Shown here piece by piece: positions 1 to 5,442 of a DNA stretch of 7,526 bases. The notes beneath the pieces were generated by a model. It saw only the letters and a program-made list of their open reading frames with translations. It had not been told where the DNA came from and did no database searches. The stretch covers positions 1 to 7,526 of the forward strand of contig CAJULZ010000123.1 of the NCBI GenBank assembly GCA_910587205.1, given 5' to 3'. Positions within the stretch are counted from its first letter, which is position 1; every line of letters starts with the position of its first letter. The stretch is from an uncultured Oscillospiraceae bacterium (GTDB lineage: Bacteria; Bacillota; Clostridia; Oscillospirales; Oscillospiraceae). The translations under genes and the position numbers were made by a program.

Positions 1-172
1 ACCTAAAAAACAGTGTTTTTCCTCAATCTATCTCTTGACTTTTGTTGGCAGGTCTCATGTCATACATTCGTGTCCAACTCAGGCTTGGGCAAAACCTGGC
101 CCCGTTTCGCGGGCCCCGGGCTTTTCCCCTCTCTCCGCTCCATCCGCGCGGCTCACGACGGCTTAGACGCTA
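1..172. other. Gene-free left end with AT-rich tip
   Basis: No open reading frame here looks like a real gene. The first ~60 bases are AT-rich and unlike the GC-rich sequence that follows. They include a small A/T hairpin at 6-20. The only minus-strand reading downstream of dnaX is a 14-codon ATG-to-TGA frame around positions 24-68 with no clear ribosome binding site. In Bacillus-type genomes dnaX is followed by ybaB/yaaK and recR; neither starts in the bases available. A hairpin repeat sits at 89-141 (listed separately). Confidence 0.5.
89..141 (-). repeat. 53-bp hairpin repeat, copy A (downstream of dnaX)
   Basis: By direct base-by-base comparison this stretch aligns without gaps to 2141-2193, with 40 of 53 positions identical. 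Shared blocks are GCAAAACC at the left, GGGCTTTT in the middle (offset 29) and CTCCGCTCC at the right (offset 44). The inner part folds into a stem (GGCCC against GGGCC, with AAAA against TTTT outside). On the minus strand it lies ~30 bases after the dnaX stop and reads a GC stem followed by GGTTTT, so it could also act as a weak terminator for dnaX. The equal spacing of conserved blocks argues for a dispersed intergenic repeat family rather than chance. Confidence 0.55.
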
Positions 173-1873
173 TTATTCCACAATAATATTGCTGCCCCCC
201 TGGGCCAAAAACGCGTCCAGCGCATCCACCGGCCCCCCGGCGGGCGCGTCCTCGGCAGGAGCCTTGCCCACCTTCACGCTCACCTGGGCCTCCACCCCCG
301 TCAGATTCTTGACCAGCCCGGCCATGGGCCGGGTGATGGCCGGGCGGTCCAGCATATCCCGCAAAAAGTCGTTGGCCACCCACAGGGTGAGCCCGCGGCC
401 GTCCCACCGGCCCTCCGTCATGGCCGTGTTGTTCACAAAACTGTAATCGCTCACCGGAAGCAGCCCCTTCAACTTGCCGCAGAAAGCGGGCCAGCCCGGC
501 CAGCTCCTCACGGTGAACGCGGCAGACTGAACCTCCGCAGCGGGCGCAGCCTCCCCTACCGCCGCCTTGGGCGGCGGGGCCTCGGGCTTCGTATCCGGAA
601 GCGGGACAAACTCCGGCTCGGGCGCCGCGTCCTCGTCCCGCAAAGGCGGCTCCTCCCAGGGGACGGCCTCCTCCGCCAGGGCCGCCCGCTTCGGCCGGAC
701 CTCCGGCGCGGGGGCGGCTACCTTTGGGGCCGCGGCCCCCCCCTGCTCCAGCCGGGCCAGCCGGGCGCTCAGCCCCGCCGCGGAACCGTCCAGCGTGGGG
801 TCGCACAGGGCGAGCAGGCAAAGCTCCATATCGGTGCGGCGGTTGGCGGAGCGGGCCAAATCCGCCGCCGTGCGCTGCAAAAGGCTGAGCATCTGCACCA
901 GCCGGGGCACGTCCAGCCGGCCGGACAGGTTTTTCAGCGTCTCCCCGTCAAACCCGCCGGTCATCAGCTCCGTCCCCGCCCGGGGAGCCGTCTTGCGCAC
1001 CAGCAGATCCCGCACCAGGGCGGACAGTTCCCCGGCTAGGGCGGACATCTCCCGCCCCCCGGCGTACAGCTTGTCCAGCTGCCCCAGCGCGGCCTCCGTG
1101 TCCCCCTGGACCGCGCTCTGGAACAGGCGGGCGGTCTCCAGGTTCCCCGCCAGCCCCAGGCAGTCGTACACCCGGCCCTCGTCCACCGCCCCGCCCCCGC
1201 CCGAGCACTGGTCCAGCAGGGACAGCGCGTCCCGCATCCCGCCGTCCGCCAGCCGGGCGATCAGGGCCGCCCCGCCGTCGGTGAGGCCGATGCCCTCCTC
1301 CCCGGCCACGCGGAGCAGGTGCCCCGCGATATCTGAGGCGCGGATGCGTTTAAACGCGAACTGCTGGCAGCGGCTTTTAATGGTGGCGGGCACCTTATGA
1401 ATCTCGGTGGTGGCCAGGATAAACATCAGATGCCCCGGCGGCTCCTCCAGGATCTGGAGCAGGGCGTTGAACGCCTGGGCGGACAGCATATGCACCTCAT
1501 CGATGATATACACCCGCTTTTTCACCGCCGCGGGAGTGTATACCGCCTCGTCCAGAATGGCCCGGATATCGTCCACCCGGTTGTTGGAGGCGGCGTCCAG
1601 CTCCAGCACGTCCAAGATGGAACCGTTCTCAATCCCCAGGCAGGCGGGGCAGTCGTTGCAGGGGTTCCCATCCTGGGGGTGCTCGCAGTTTACCGCCCGC
1701 GCCAGCAGCTTGGCGCAGGAGGTCTTGCCCGTCCCCCGGGTGCCGGTGAACAGATAAGCGTGGGACAGCCGGCCGGACGCCACCTGCCGTTTTAAGGTCT
1801 GGGTGACGTGGCCCTGCCCCACCACCTGGTCAAAGGTGCGGGAGCGCCATTTGCGGTATAGGGCCTGGTACAT
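173..1873 (-). CDS. dnaX: DNA polymerase III subunit tau/gamma (DnaX)
   Basis: This is the ATPase motor of the clamp loader; in the full-length (tau) form it also ties the loader to the polymerase. The 566-residue product shows the family in order. Walker A GTRGTGKT is at 44-51, with zinc-binding cysteines at 63, 72, 75 and 78. Walker B with D125-E126 lies in YIIDEVHML, sensor 1 ATTE is at 154-157, the SRC arginine finger is R168, and sensor 2 GGMRDALSLLDQ is at 211-222. Collar domain III follows to about residue 362, then an Ala/Pro/Glu-rich linker, and a tau C-terminal domain from about 450. The ATG is supported by AGAGG (1881-1885) 7 bases upstream. Its neighbour upstream is the SRP RNA gene, the usual Firmicute order. 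A G8 run at codons 377-380 could produce a short gamma-like form (see findings). Identification is secure. Confidence 0.97.
   Translation of the reverse strand: MYQALYRKWRSRTFDQVVGQGHVTQTLKRQVASGRLSHAYLFTGTRGTGKTSCAKLLARAVNCEHPQDGNPCNDCPACLGIENGSILDVLELDAASNNRVDDIRAILDEAVYTPAAVKKRVYIIDEVHMLSAQAFNALLQILEEPPGHLMFILATTEIHKVPATIKSRCQQFAFKRIRASDIAGHLLRVAGEEGIGLTDGGAALIARLADGGMRDALSLLDQCSGGGGAVDEGRVYDCLGLAGNLETARLFQSAVQGDTEAALGQLDKLYAGGREMSALAGELSALVRDLLVRKTAPRAGTELMTGGFDGETLKNLSGRLDVPRLVQMLSLLQRTAADLARSANRRTDMELCLLALCDPTLDGSAAGLSARLARLEQGGAAAPKVAAPAPEVRPKRAALAEEAVPWEEPPLRDEDAAPEPEFVPLPDTKPEAPPPKAAVGEAAPAAEVQSAAFTVRSWPGWPAFCGKLKGLLPVSDYSFVNNTAMTEGRWDGRGLTLWVANDFLRDMLDRPAITRPMAGLVKNLTGVEAQVSVKVGKAPAEDAPAGGPVDALDAFLAQGGSNIIVE
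718..743 (-). other. Candidate slippage site in dnaX (G8 run with palindrome)
   Basis: On the coding strand eight consecutive G bases (743 down to 736) cover codons Q377-G378-G379-A380. They run into a perfect 14-bp palindrome, GGGGCCGCGGCCCC (726-739). Dropping one G, or a +1 frame move, brings TAG at 720-718 into frame after five new codons, giving a 384-residue product that ends just after domain III. The sequence facts are direct. That slippage really occurs is inference, by analogy with dnaX of Thermus (transcriptional slippage on A9) and E. coli (-1 ribosomal frameshift). Confidence 0.3.
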
Positions 1874-1892
1874 GGGATCACCTCTGGATCAA

Positions 1893-1928
1893 TCATAAAA
1901 GAAATGCGCAGCGCTGTTTACGCTGCGC
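1893..1928 (-). terminator. Terminator-like hairpin just upstream of dnaX
   Basis: Read on the minus strand, GCGCAGCG (1928-1921), a 7-base loop and CGCTGCGC (1913-1906) form an 8-bp perfect stem. It is followed by ATTTCTTTTATG, an interrupted U-tract. This resembles a Rho-independent terminator for the upstream SRP RNA transcript or its long trailer. It sits only ~20 bases before the dnaX ribosome binding site, with no obvious separate dnaX promoter between, so it could also work as an attenuator of ffs-to-dnaX read-through. The interrupted U-tract weakens the call. Confidence 0.5.
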
Positions 1929-2230
1929 TCTATGCGCTGGGGCCGGGTGCGTTTGGAATTCGGAACGCTGCCATCCTGTCTTCCGGGGCCTGCCTGGGCG
2001 CGCAGCGCCTGGGGCCCCCGCAAAGCCGTCCCTCAGGCTTTGTGGGAAAAGGAGGGGCGGCGCGGCCGCGACGGCTTCGCGCTTCGGCGCTGTCACGCTC
2101 GGGCTGGGCGCATGGCCGGACCGCTTTCGCTGCGACTCAAGCAAAACCCAGTCCCACTGCGTGGGCCTTGGGCTTTTGCTTTCGCTCCGCTCCAAGCTCC
2201 CCTATGCGCCTGCCCTCGCGCTTCGGCGCA
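1929..2230. other. Palindrome-rich spacer between dnaX and SRP RNA
   Basis: No gene is supported in this ~300-base stretch. It contains an 11-bp inverted repeat, CCCGCAAAGCC (2017-2027) against GGCTTTGTGGG (2036-2046), with one G.T position. It also holds copy B of the 53-bp hairpin repeat (2141-2193) and a 14-base direct repeat TCGCGCTTCGGCGC at 2077-2090 and 2216-2229, itself a small CGAA-loop hairpin on the minus strand. Open frames across it are low-complexity, Arg/Ala/Pro-rich and lack ribosome binding sites. No clear sigma-A promoter for dnaX was seen. Confidence 0.5.
2139..2193 (-). repeat. 53-bp hairpin repeat, copy B (SRP RNA-dnaX spacer)
   Basis: The repeat proper is 2141-2193 and matches 89-141 at 40 of 53 positions without gaps. 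This copy is the better hairpin: AAGCAAAA (2139-2146), CCCA and CCCAC (2153-2157) pair across a TGC loop with GTGGG (2161-2165), TGGG and TTTTGCTT (2174-2181), with small internal bulges. Both copies have the same orientation and both flank dnaX. Confidence 0.6.
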
Positions 2231-2512
2231 GGACAAGGCCGCGAACCGGCCTTTGAAGAACAGCATATGCCCGTTACCCATACAGCCGGCTCAGGATCGG
2301 CAGCCCCACGGCACACGCCCAGGTCCGCTTAGTGCTGCTCGGTTCCCCGCCTGACACGGTTCACGGGTGGGTGTTGCGCGGGACCGATCCATCATCGCTG
2401 CTTATATGGGGCAGACGGCACATCCTGCCTCCGGGGGCCGGGATTCATCCCTGCTGTAGCGGGTTGCAGGTACAGGGCACCGCTATCTCCCCAACTATCG
2501 CGGCCTTGTCCC
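2231..2512 (-). ncRNA. ffs: Signal recognition particle RNA (large, Alu-domain type)
   Basis: This is the RNA core of the signal recognition particle, which with Ffh targets nascent membrane and secreted proteins. On the minus strand the Alu part reads GGGGAGATAGCGGTGCCCTG and continues with CAACCCGCTACAGCAGGG, very close to Bacillus scRNA. Domain IV has the conserved tip: GTCAGG, then CGG closing a GGAA tetraloop (2346-2343) with CCG, then AGCAGCACTAAG. The ends pair perfectly over 14 bp: GGACAAGGCCGCGA at 2511-2498 with TCGCGGCCTTGTCC at 2244-2231. That helix defines the mature limits to within a base or two and gives ~282 nt. The gene directly precedes dnaX, the common Firmicute order. Confidence 0.96.
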
Positions 2513-2542
2513 GCGCCGGGGCGCTGTGACAAGTCTTTGGTT

Positions 2543-2571
2543 ATTCTATCATGTCCAGGAAAATTTATCAA
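2543..2571 (-). promoter_or_regulatory. Sigma-A promoter of SRP RNA
   Basis: On the minus strand the -35 is TTGATA (2571-2566), the spacer is exactly 17 bases, and the -10 is TAGAAT (2548-2543), preceded by TG one base upstream (extended -10). Upstream of the -35 is an A/T run (about 2572-2588) that could serve as an UP element, fitting a stable-RNA promoter. Predicted start near 2536, ~24 bases before the mature 5' end, so 5' processing is implied. Confidence 0.85.
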
Positions 2572-2613
2572 CCGTATTTTCAAAAAAGTCGCCGGGCCGG
2601 GTTCCCGCAGAAA

Positions 2614-2642
2614 AGGGGCGTTTCCCAAGGAAACGCCCCTTC
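2614..2642 (-). repeat. 29-base palindromic repeat, copy 1
   Basis: An exact copy of 2804-2832. The stem is GGGGCGTTTCC (2615-2625), loop CAA, GGAAACGCCCC (2629-2639), 11 bp plus flanking A-T pairs. On the minus strand this copy is followed by TTTTCTG, so it could end transcripts coming from the small membrane gene. Confidence 0.7.
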
Positions 2643-2672
2643 AGCGTGTCGAAAAAGTCTTTTCGCCACGCT
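2643..2672. repeat. Hairpin, 12 bp with one mismatch
   Basis: AGCGTG (2643-2648) and CGAAAA (2650-2655) pair with TTTTCG (2660-2665) and CACGCT (2667-2672), with a single T/C mismatch and a 4-base loop. It directly abuts the preceding palindrome. Confidence 0.6.
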
Positions 2673-2677
2673 GAGCG

Positions 2678-2712
2678 CGGCTTTTTTGAACCAAGGACGT
2701 TCAAAAAAGCCG
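2678..2712. repeat. Hairpin, perfect 14-bp stem with A6/T6
   Basis: CGGCTTTTTTGAAC (2678-2691), a 7-base loop and GTTCAAAAAAGCCG (2699-2712) form a perfect 14-bp inverted repeat. The A/T run lies inside the stem, so it is not a canonical terminator in either direction. Confidence 0.65.
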
Positions 2713-2722
2713 TTGATTGAAC

Positions 2723-2753
2723 GTGAAAGACACCCCTCCTGGGTTTCTTTCAC
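2723..2753. repeat. Hairpin, 13-base arms with one mismatch
   Basis: GTGAAAGACACCC (2723-2735), loop CTCCT, and GGGTTTCTTTCAC (2741-2753) pair except at one position. It is part of the same hairpin cluster. Confidence 0.6.
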
Positions 2754-2803
2754 ACTATCTTCCTTCCCGTCGTCGAAAAAGAAGCGTGTTTCCCCACAGT
2801 CTC

Positions 2804-2832
2804 AGGGGCGTTTCCCAAGGAAACGCCCCTTC
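2804..2832. repeat. 29-base palindromic repeat, copy 2
   Basis: Identical over 29 bases to 2614-2642, 190 bases away and in the same orientation. Here neither side carries a U-tract directly, so terminator function is less likely than for copy 1. Confidence 0.7.
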
Positions 2833-2841
2833 CCCTGTAGT

Positions 2842-2881
2842 CGCGCCTCGTCTGTTCGCTTCTCGCGGCGGCTGAGGCGCG
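2842..2881. repeat. Inverted repeat CGCGCCTC/GAGGCGCG
   Basis: CGCGCCTC (2842-2849) pairs with GAGGCGCG (2874-2881) around a 24-base loop, immediately after the stop of the small membrane gene on the minus strand. It may protect or end that transcript; no U-tract follows. Confidence 0.45.
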
Positions 2882-2885
2882 CCCC

Positions 2886-3065
2886 TCACATCTTCAGTGA
2901 GCGGTCCAAGTGCTCCACGACCTCGCCCACCGCCTTGATGGCCTTGCCCGCCGCCTTCTGGGCGGACTGCTTCTTCTTTTTGGGCATCATCATCATACCG
3001 ATGGCAGCGCCCGCCATCATGGTGGCCCCGGCGATGGGCAGCACCGTCTTTTTATCCATTCTCAT
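2886..3065 (-). CDS. Small Met-rich single-span membrane protein
   Basis: I do not recognise a named family. The 59-residue product begins MRMDKK and has one hydrophobic segment at about residues 8-27 ending in four methionines. A KKKK stretch at 29-32 would place the C-terminus in the cytoplasm by the positive-inside rule, followed by an Ala/Lys-rich, probably amphipathic helix. ATG at 3065-3063 is chosen over a frame-open start 21 codons upstream because GGAGG lies 8 bases before it and a promoter (3100-3128) lies inside the longer version. A second ATG two codons later is also possible. It follows the exonuclease gene on the same strand but appears to have its own promoter. The layout loosely resembles small YtxH-like envelope proteins, without enough similarity to claim it. 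Confidence 0.75.
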   Translation of the reverse strand: MRMDKKTVLPIAGATMMAGAAIGMMMMPKKKKQSAQKAAGKAIKAVGEVVEHLDRSLKM

Positions 3066-3099
3066 AGAAAATCCCTCCTTCGCGGTGTTAGCTTGCCCG

Positions 3100-3128
3100 G
3101 TTATCCCGTAAAAAAGCAGAATTTTCAA
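3100..3128 (-). promoter_or_regulatory. Candidate promoter for the small membrane gene
   Basis: On the minus strand TTGAAA (3128-3123), a 17-base spacer and GATAAC (3105-3100, four of six consensus bases) lie between the exonuclease stop and the small gene. The predicted start near 3093 leaves a ~28-base leader containing the GGAGG site. Confidence 0.55.
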
Positions 3129-3135
3129 TTGGAAA

Positions 3136-3888
3136 CTATTTCAAGACCAGCGACACCGGGCAGTGGTCGCTGCCCTGGATATCCGGGTGAATCGCCGCCT
3201 CCGCCACCCGGCCCCTCAGCCTGTCGGACACAATGAAATAGTCGATGCGCCACCCCGCGTTCTTCTCCCGCGCGTGGAACCGGTAGCTCCACCAGGAGTA
3301 TGCCCCCTCCCGGTCCGGATAGAGCAGGCGGAAAGTGTCGGTGAACCCCGCGCCCAGCAGCCGGGTCATAGCCCCCCGCTCCTGATCGGAAAATCCCGCG
3401 TTCCCCCGGTTGGTCCTGGGGTTTTTCAGGTCGATCTCCTCATGGGCCACGTTCAGGTCGCCGCAGTACACCACCGGTTTCGTCCCGTCCAGGCTTTTGA
3501 GGTAGTCCAGCAGGTCGTCCTCCCACTCCATACGGTAGCCGATCCGGGCCAGCCCGTCCTGGGCGTTGGGGGTGTAGCAATCCACCAGGAAAAAGTCCGG
3601 ATACTCCAAGGTGATGAGCCGCCCCTCGTGGTCATGCCGGTCCAGATCCATGCCGTACGCCGCGTTCAGCGGCGTCTGGCGGGCAAAAATGGCCGTGCCG
3701 GAGTAGCCCTTCTTGTCCGCCGAATTCCAGAATTCGTGGTAGCCCGGCAGGTCCACCGCCGCCTGGCCCCGCTCCATCTTCGTCTCCTGGAGGCAGATGA
3801 AGTCGGCGTCCAGCGCCAGCACGGAGTCCACAAACCCTTTTTTCAAACAGGCCCGCAGGCCGTTTACGTTCCAGGATACAAATTTCAT
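3136..3888 (-). CDS. xth: Exodeoxyribonuclease III / AP endonuclease (ExoIII family)
   Basis: This is a magnesium-dependent endonuclease/exonuclease/phosphatase-fold enzyme that cuts DNA at abasic sites and trims 3' ends in base excision repair. All key residues are present in the 250-residue product. N7 is in SWNVNGLR and metal ligand E35 in CLQETK; GYSGTAIF is at 61-68. Y105 is in YTPNAQ, D144 and N146 in CGDLNVAHEEIDLKNP, W213-R-I-D216 precedes the end, and the catalytic D241-H242 is in GSDHCPV. The length is normal. The start at 3888 matches the family N-terminus (MKFVSWN). An upstream in-frame ATG would add 17 residues from inside the neighbouring gene and is rejected. The ATG overlaps the stop of the upstream membrane gene (ATGA), with only GGGGG as a ribosome binding site, so translation is probably coupled. 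Confidence 0.95.
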   Translation of the reverse strand: MKFVSWNVNGLRACLKKGFVDSVLALDADFICLQETKMERGQAAVDLPGYHEFWNSADKKGYSGTAIFARQTPLNAAYGMDLDRHDHEGRLITLEYPDFFLVDCYTPNAQDGLARIGYRMEWEDDLLDYLKSLDGTKPVVYCGDLNVAHEEIDLKNPRTNRGNAGFSDQERGAMTRLLGAGFTDTFRLLYPDREGAYSWWSYRFHAREKNAGWRIDYFIVSDRLRGRVAEAAIHPDIQGSDHCPVSLVLK

Positions 3889-5246
3889 AAGGATTCCCCC
3901 TTCCCCTCGTTTTCCCGGAGCTGGCATACCAGCGTCCACAGGGCAAACGCCAGCGCCGCCAGCATGGCCAGCGCCTCCAGCCCCATCACGAACGTACCCC
4001 CGCCCACGCGGAGCACACAGTTATATTTCAGCCGGAGGTAGACGATATAGCTGGCCAGGGACGACCCCGCCGCCAGCACCGCCGCCGGGAGGCGGCGCGC
4101 ATTTGCGCAGGCCCAGCACAGGGTAAACACATCGGCCAGGAAAAAGTACCGCTCGTGCATATGAGGCAGGAGGAAGGGCACGCCGACGCACAGCGTCACC
4201 GCAACGGTCATGGCGGCGTCCCGTCCCAGCCTCCCCCGGAACCGCAGCCCCACCGCCAGCAGGGCCAGCACCAGCGCCCCCGCCGCGGCAATCCCCAGCC
4301 GGGACGCCGCCGTCTGGTTTACCTCCAGGCCATAGGGGATAAACTGGTATACGGACGGCGCGTTGAGCACCAGCCGGGGGTACTCCCCCATCTGGCGGAA
4401 GTAGACGCCCAGGATGTCCCCCAGCGGCTTTCCCAGCAGCGCGGCGGGCAGGATGGTCGCCAGGTAGGCGGCGGGGAACACCCACAGCTGCCGGAACTTC
4501 ACCCTCCCCGCCAGCCAAAGCACGCCCCACAGGGGGAGCAGGAAAACCGCCTGGAGCTTGACGGAAAAGGCCGCCGCCATCAGCGCCACCGACGTCTTGT
4601 TCCAGCCCTCCAGCGCCAGCGCGGCGGCGTGGACGCACAGCGCGGCGTAAATCCCGTCGCATTGGCCCCAGTACGCCCCGTTGAGCACCACCGTGGGCAG
4701 CAGCAGCGCGGCGGCAAAGGCAATCAGGGGAGCGCGGCTCCCCTGACGTTCCCTGACCAGGGAACGCACCAGCCGCAGGCAGCCCCAGGCCAGCGCCACA
4801 TCCCACAAAATCGAAAACAGTTTGATGAGATACAGGTCGGGCACGTCCAGATAGGAGATGGCGGCCATAAAATAGAGGTACGGCGCGTTATAGTCCCCCA
4901 CGCTGTGGGCAATGGCGGAAAAACCGCCGTTTTCCTGAAAATACACATACCATTTGTGCAGGAAGTCCTGGTAGTCCAGGCTGGCATAGTCCATGCACAA
5001 CGCCCGGGCCAGCATGGCCGCCCCCATGGGCAGCAGCATTGCCAGCACCCTTGCCGCGCTGCGGGTTTCCAGCCACACCAGCCCCAACCCCAGCGCCGCC
5101 ACCGCCAACAGGGACAACGCCACAAACAGGCGATCCCCCGCCCCGCCCAGCGTCAGCCGGGCGCAGGCCGCCGCCGTCCCCGTCAGGAGCAGTCCGCCTC
5201 CGGCCGCGCACACCGGCGGCAGGCGTTTGATCCAACGTCCGTCCAT
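3885..5246 (-). CDS. Polytopic membrane protein, probable GT-C-fold glycosyltransferase
   Basis: The 453-residue product has about ten or more hydrophobic spans and the loop motifs of GT-C transferases, which use polyprenyl-phosphate sugars outside the membrane. These are an acidic first loop with DYQDF (91-95) and GDYNAPY (117-123), then YWGQCD (192-197), KLQA (230-233) and a late HMHERYFF (362-369). The family (GT87/DUF2029-like or a mannosyltransferase-like group) and the donor and acceptor are not determined. ATG at 5246 is preceded by GGAGG (5257-5253) with a 6-base gap. The 34 extra residues of the longer open frame cover the promoter and are rejected. It forms an apparent two-gene operon with the exonuclease. 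The role is probably surface glycan or lipid-linked sugar assembly; that is inference. Confidence 0.8.
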   Translation of the reverse strand: MDGRWIKRLPPVCAAGGGLLLTGTAAACARLTLGGAGDRLFVALSLLAVAALGLGLVWLETRSAARVLAMLLPMGAAMLARALCMDYASLDYQDFLHKWYVYFQENGGFSAIAHSVGDYNAPYLYFMAAISYLDVPDLYLIKLFSILWDVALAWGCLRLVRSLVRERQGSRAPLIAFAAALLLPTVVLNGAYWGQCDGIYAALCVHAAALALEGWNKTSVALMAAAFSVKLQAVFLLPLWGVLWLAGRVKFRQLWVFPAAYLATILPAALLGKPLGDILGVYFRQMGEYPRLVLNAPSVYQFIPYGLEVNQTAASRLGIAAAGALVLALLAVGLRFRGRLGRDAAMTVAVTLCVGVPFLLPHMHERYFFLADVFTLCWACANARRLPAAVLAAGSSLASYIVYLRLKYNCVLRVGGGTFVMGLEALAMLAALAFALWTLVCQLRENEGKGESL

Positions 5247-5292
5247 GAAAAACCTCCGCTGCTGATCTTGCCCAAACCCAGGGCCGGTCTTC

Positions 5293-5321
5293 ATCATACC
5301 ACACCCATCCGCGTTTTTCCA
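5293..5321 (-). promoter_or_regulatory. Promoter of the glycosyltransferase-exonuclease operon
   Basis: On the minus strand TGGAAA (5321-5316), a 17-base spacer and TATGAT (5298-5293) with TG one base upstream form an extended -10 promoter. It lies ~50 bases before the start codon and is divergent from the asnB promoter. Confidence 0.65.
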
Positions 5322-5323
5322 CC

Positions 5324-5336
5324 CCCGGTTCCCGGG
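5324..5336. promoter_or_regulatory. Small palindrome between divergent promoters
   Basis: CCCGG-TTC-CCGGG lies in the ~33 bases between the two -35 boxes, where a shared regulator could bind. It is short and GC-rich, so chance is quite possible. Confidence 0.2.
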
Positions 5337-5354
5337 CAACCTCCCCATCAGCGG

Positions 5355-5383
5355 TTGACTTTTTTTACAGAAAGCCTTATGCT
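5355..5383 (+). promoter_or_regulatory. Promoter of asnB
   Basis: TTGACT (5355-5360), an exact 17-base spacer and TATGCT (5378-5383). Start predicted near 5390, giving a ~53-base leader with GGAGG at 5429-5433, 9 bases before the ATG. The leader is too short for a T-box and shows no strong hairpin. Confidence 0.75.
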
Positions 5384-5442
5384 ATGGAAAGGATTGTCTG
5401 TCCACCGACCAACCTGCATCCGACGAATGGAGGATTTTACCT

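Noticed and set aside
35..60. TTGACT with a weak -10-like TGTCAT as a plus-strand promoter
   Set aside because: The -10 match is poor and only the antisense of dnaX follows.
153..821. 222-codon alternate frame inside dnaX
   Set aside because: Gly/Arg-rich shadow frame with no start signal. It matters only as the -1 frame if the G8 run slips.
1904..2354. Plus-strand frames of ~140 codons in the dnaX-SRP RNA spacer
   Set aside because: No ribosome binding site and biased composition; they overlap SRP RNA and hairpin repeats.
2613..2881. CRISPR array
   Set aside because: The 29-base repeat occurs only twice, 190 bases apart, is fully palindromic, and no cas genes or regular spacers are present.
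2551..3111. 186-codon plus-strand frame
   Set aside because: It covers the SRP promoter, the hairpin cluster and the antisense of the small membrane gene. The repeated RFPRKRPF comes from the duplicated palindrome.
5384..5442. T-box or amino-acid riboswitch in the asnB leader
   Set aside because: The predicted leader is only ~53 bases with no T-box motif or terminator hairpin.
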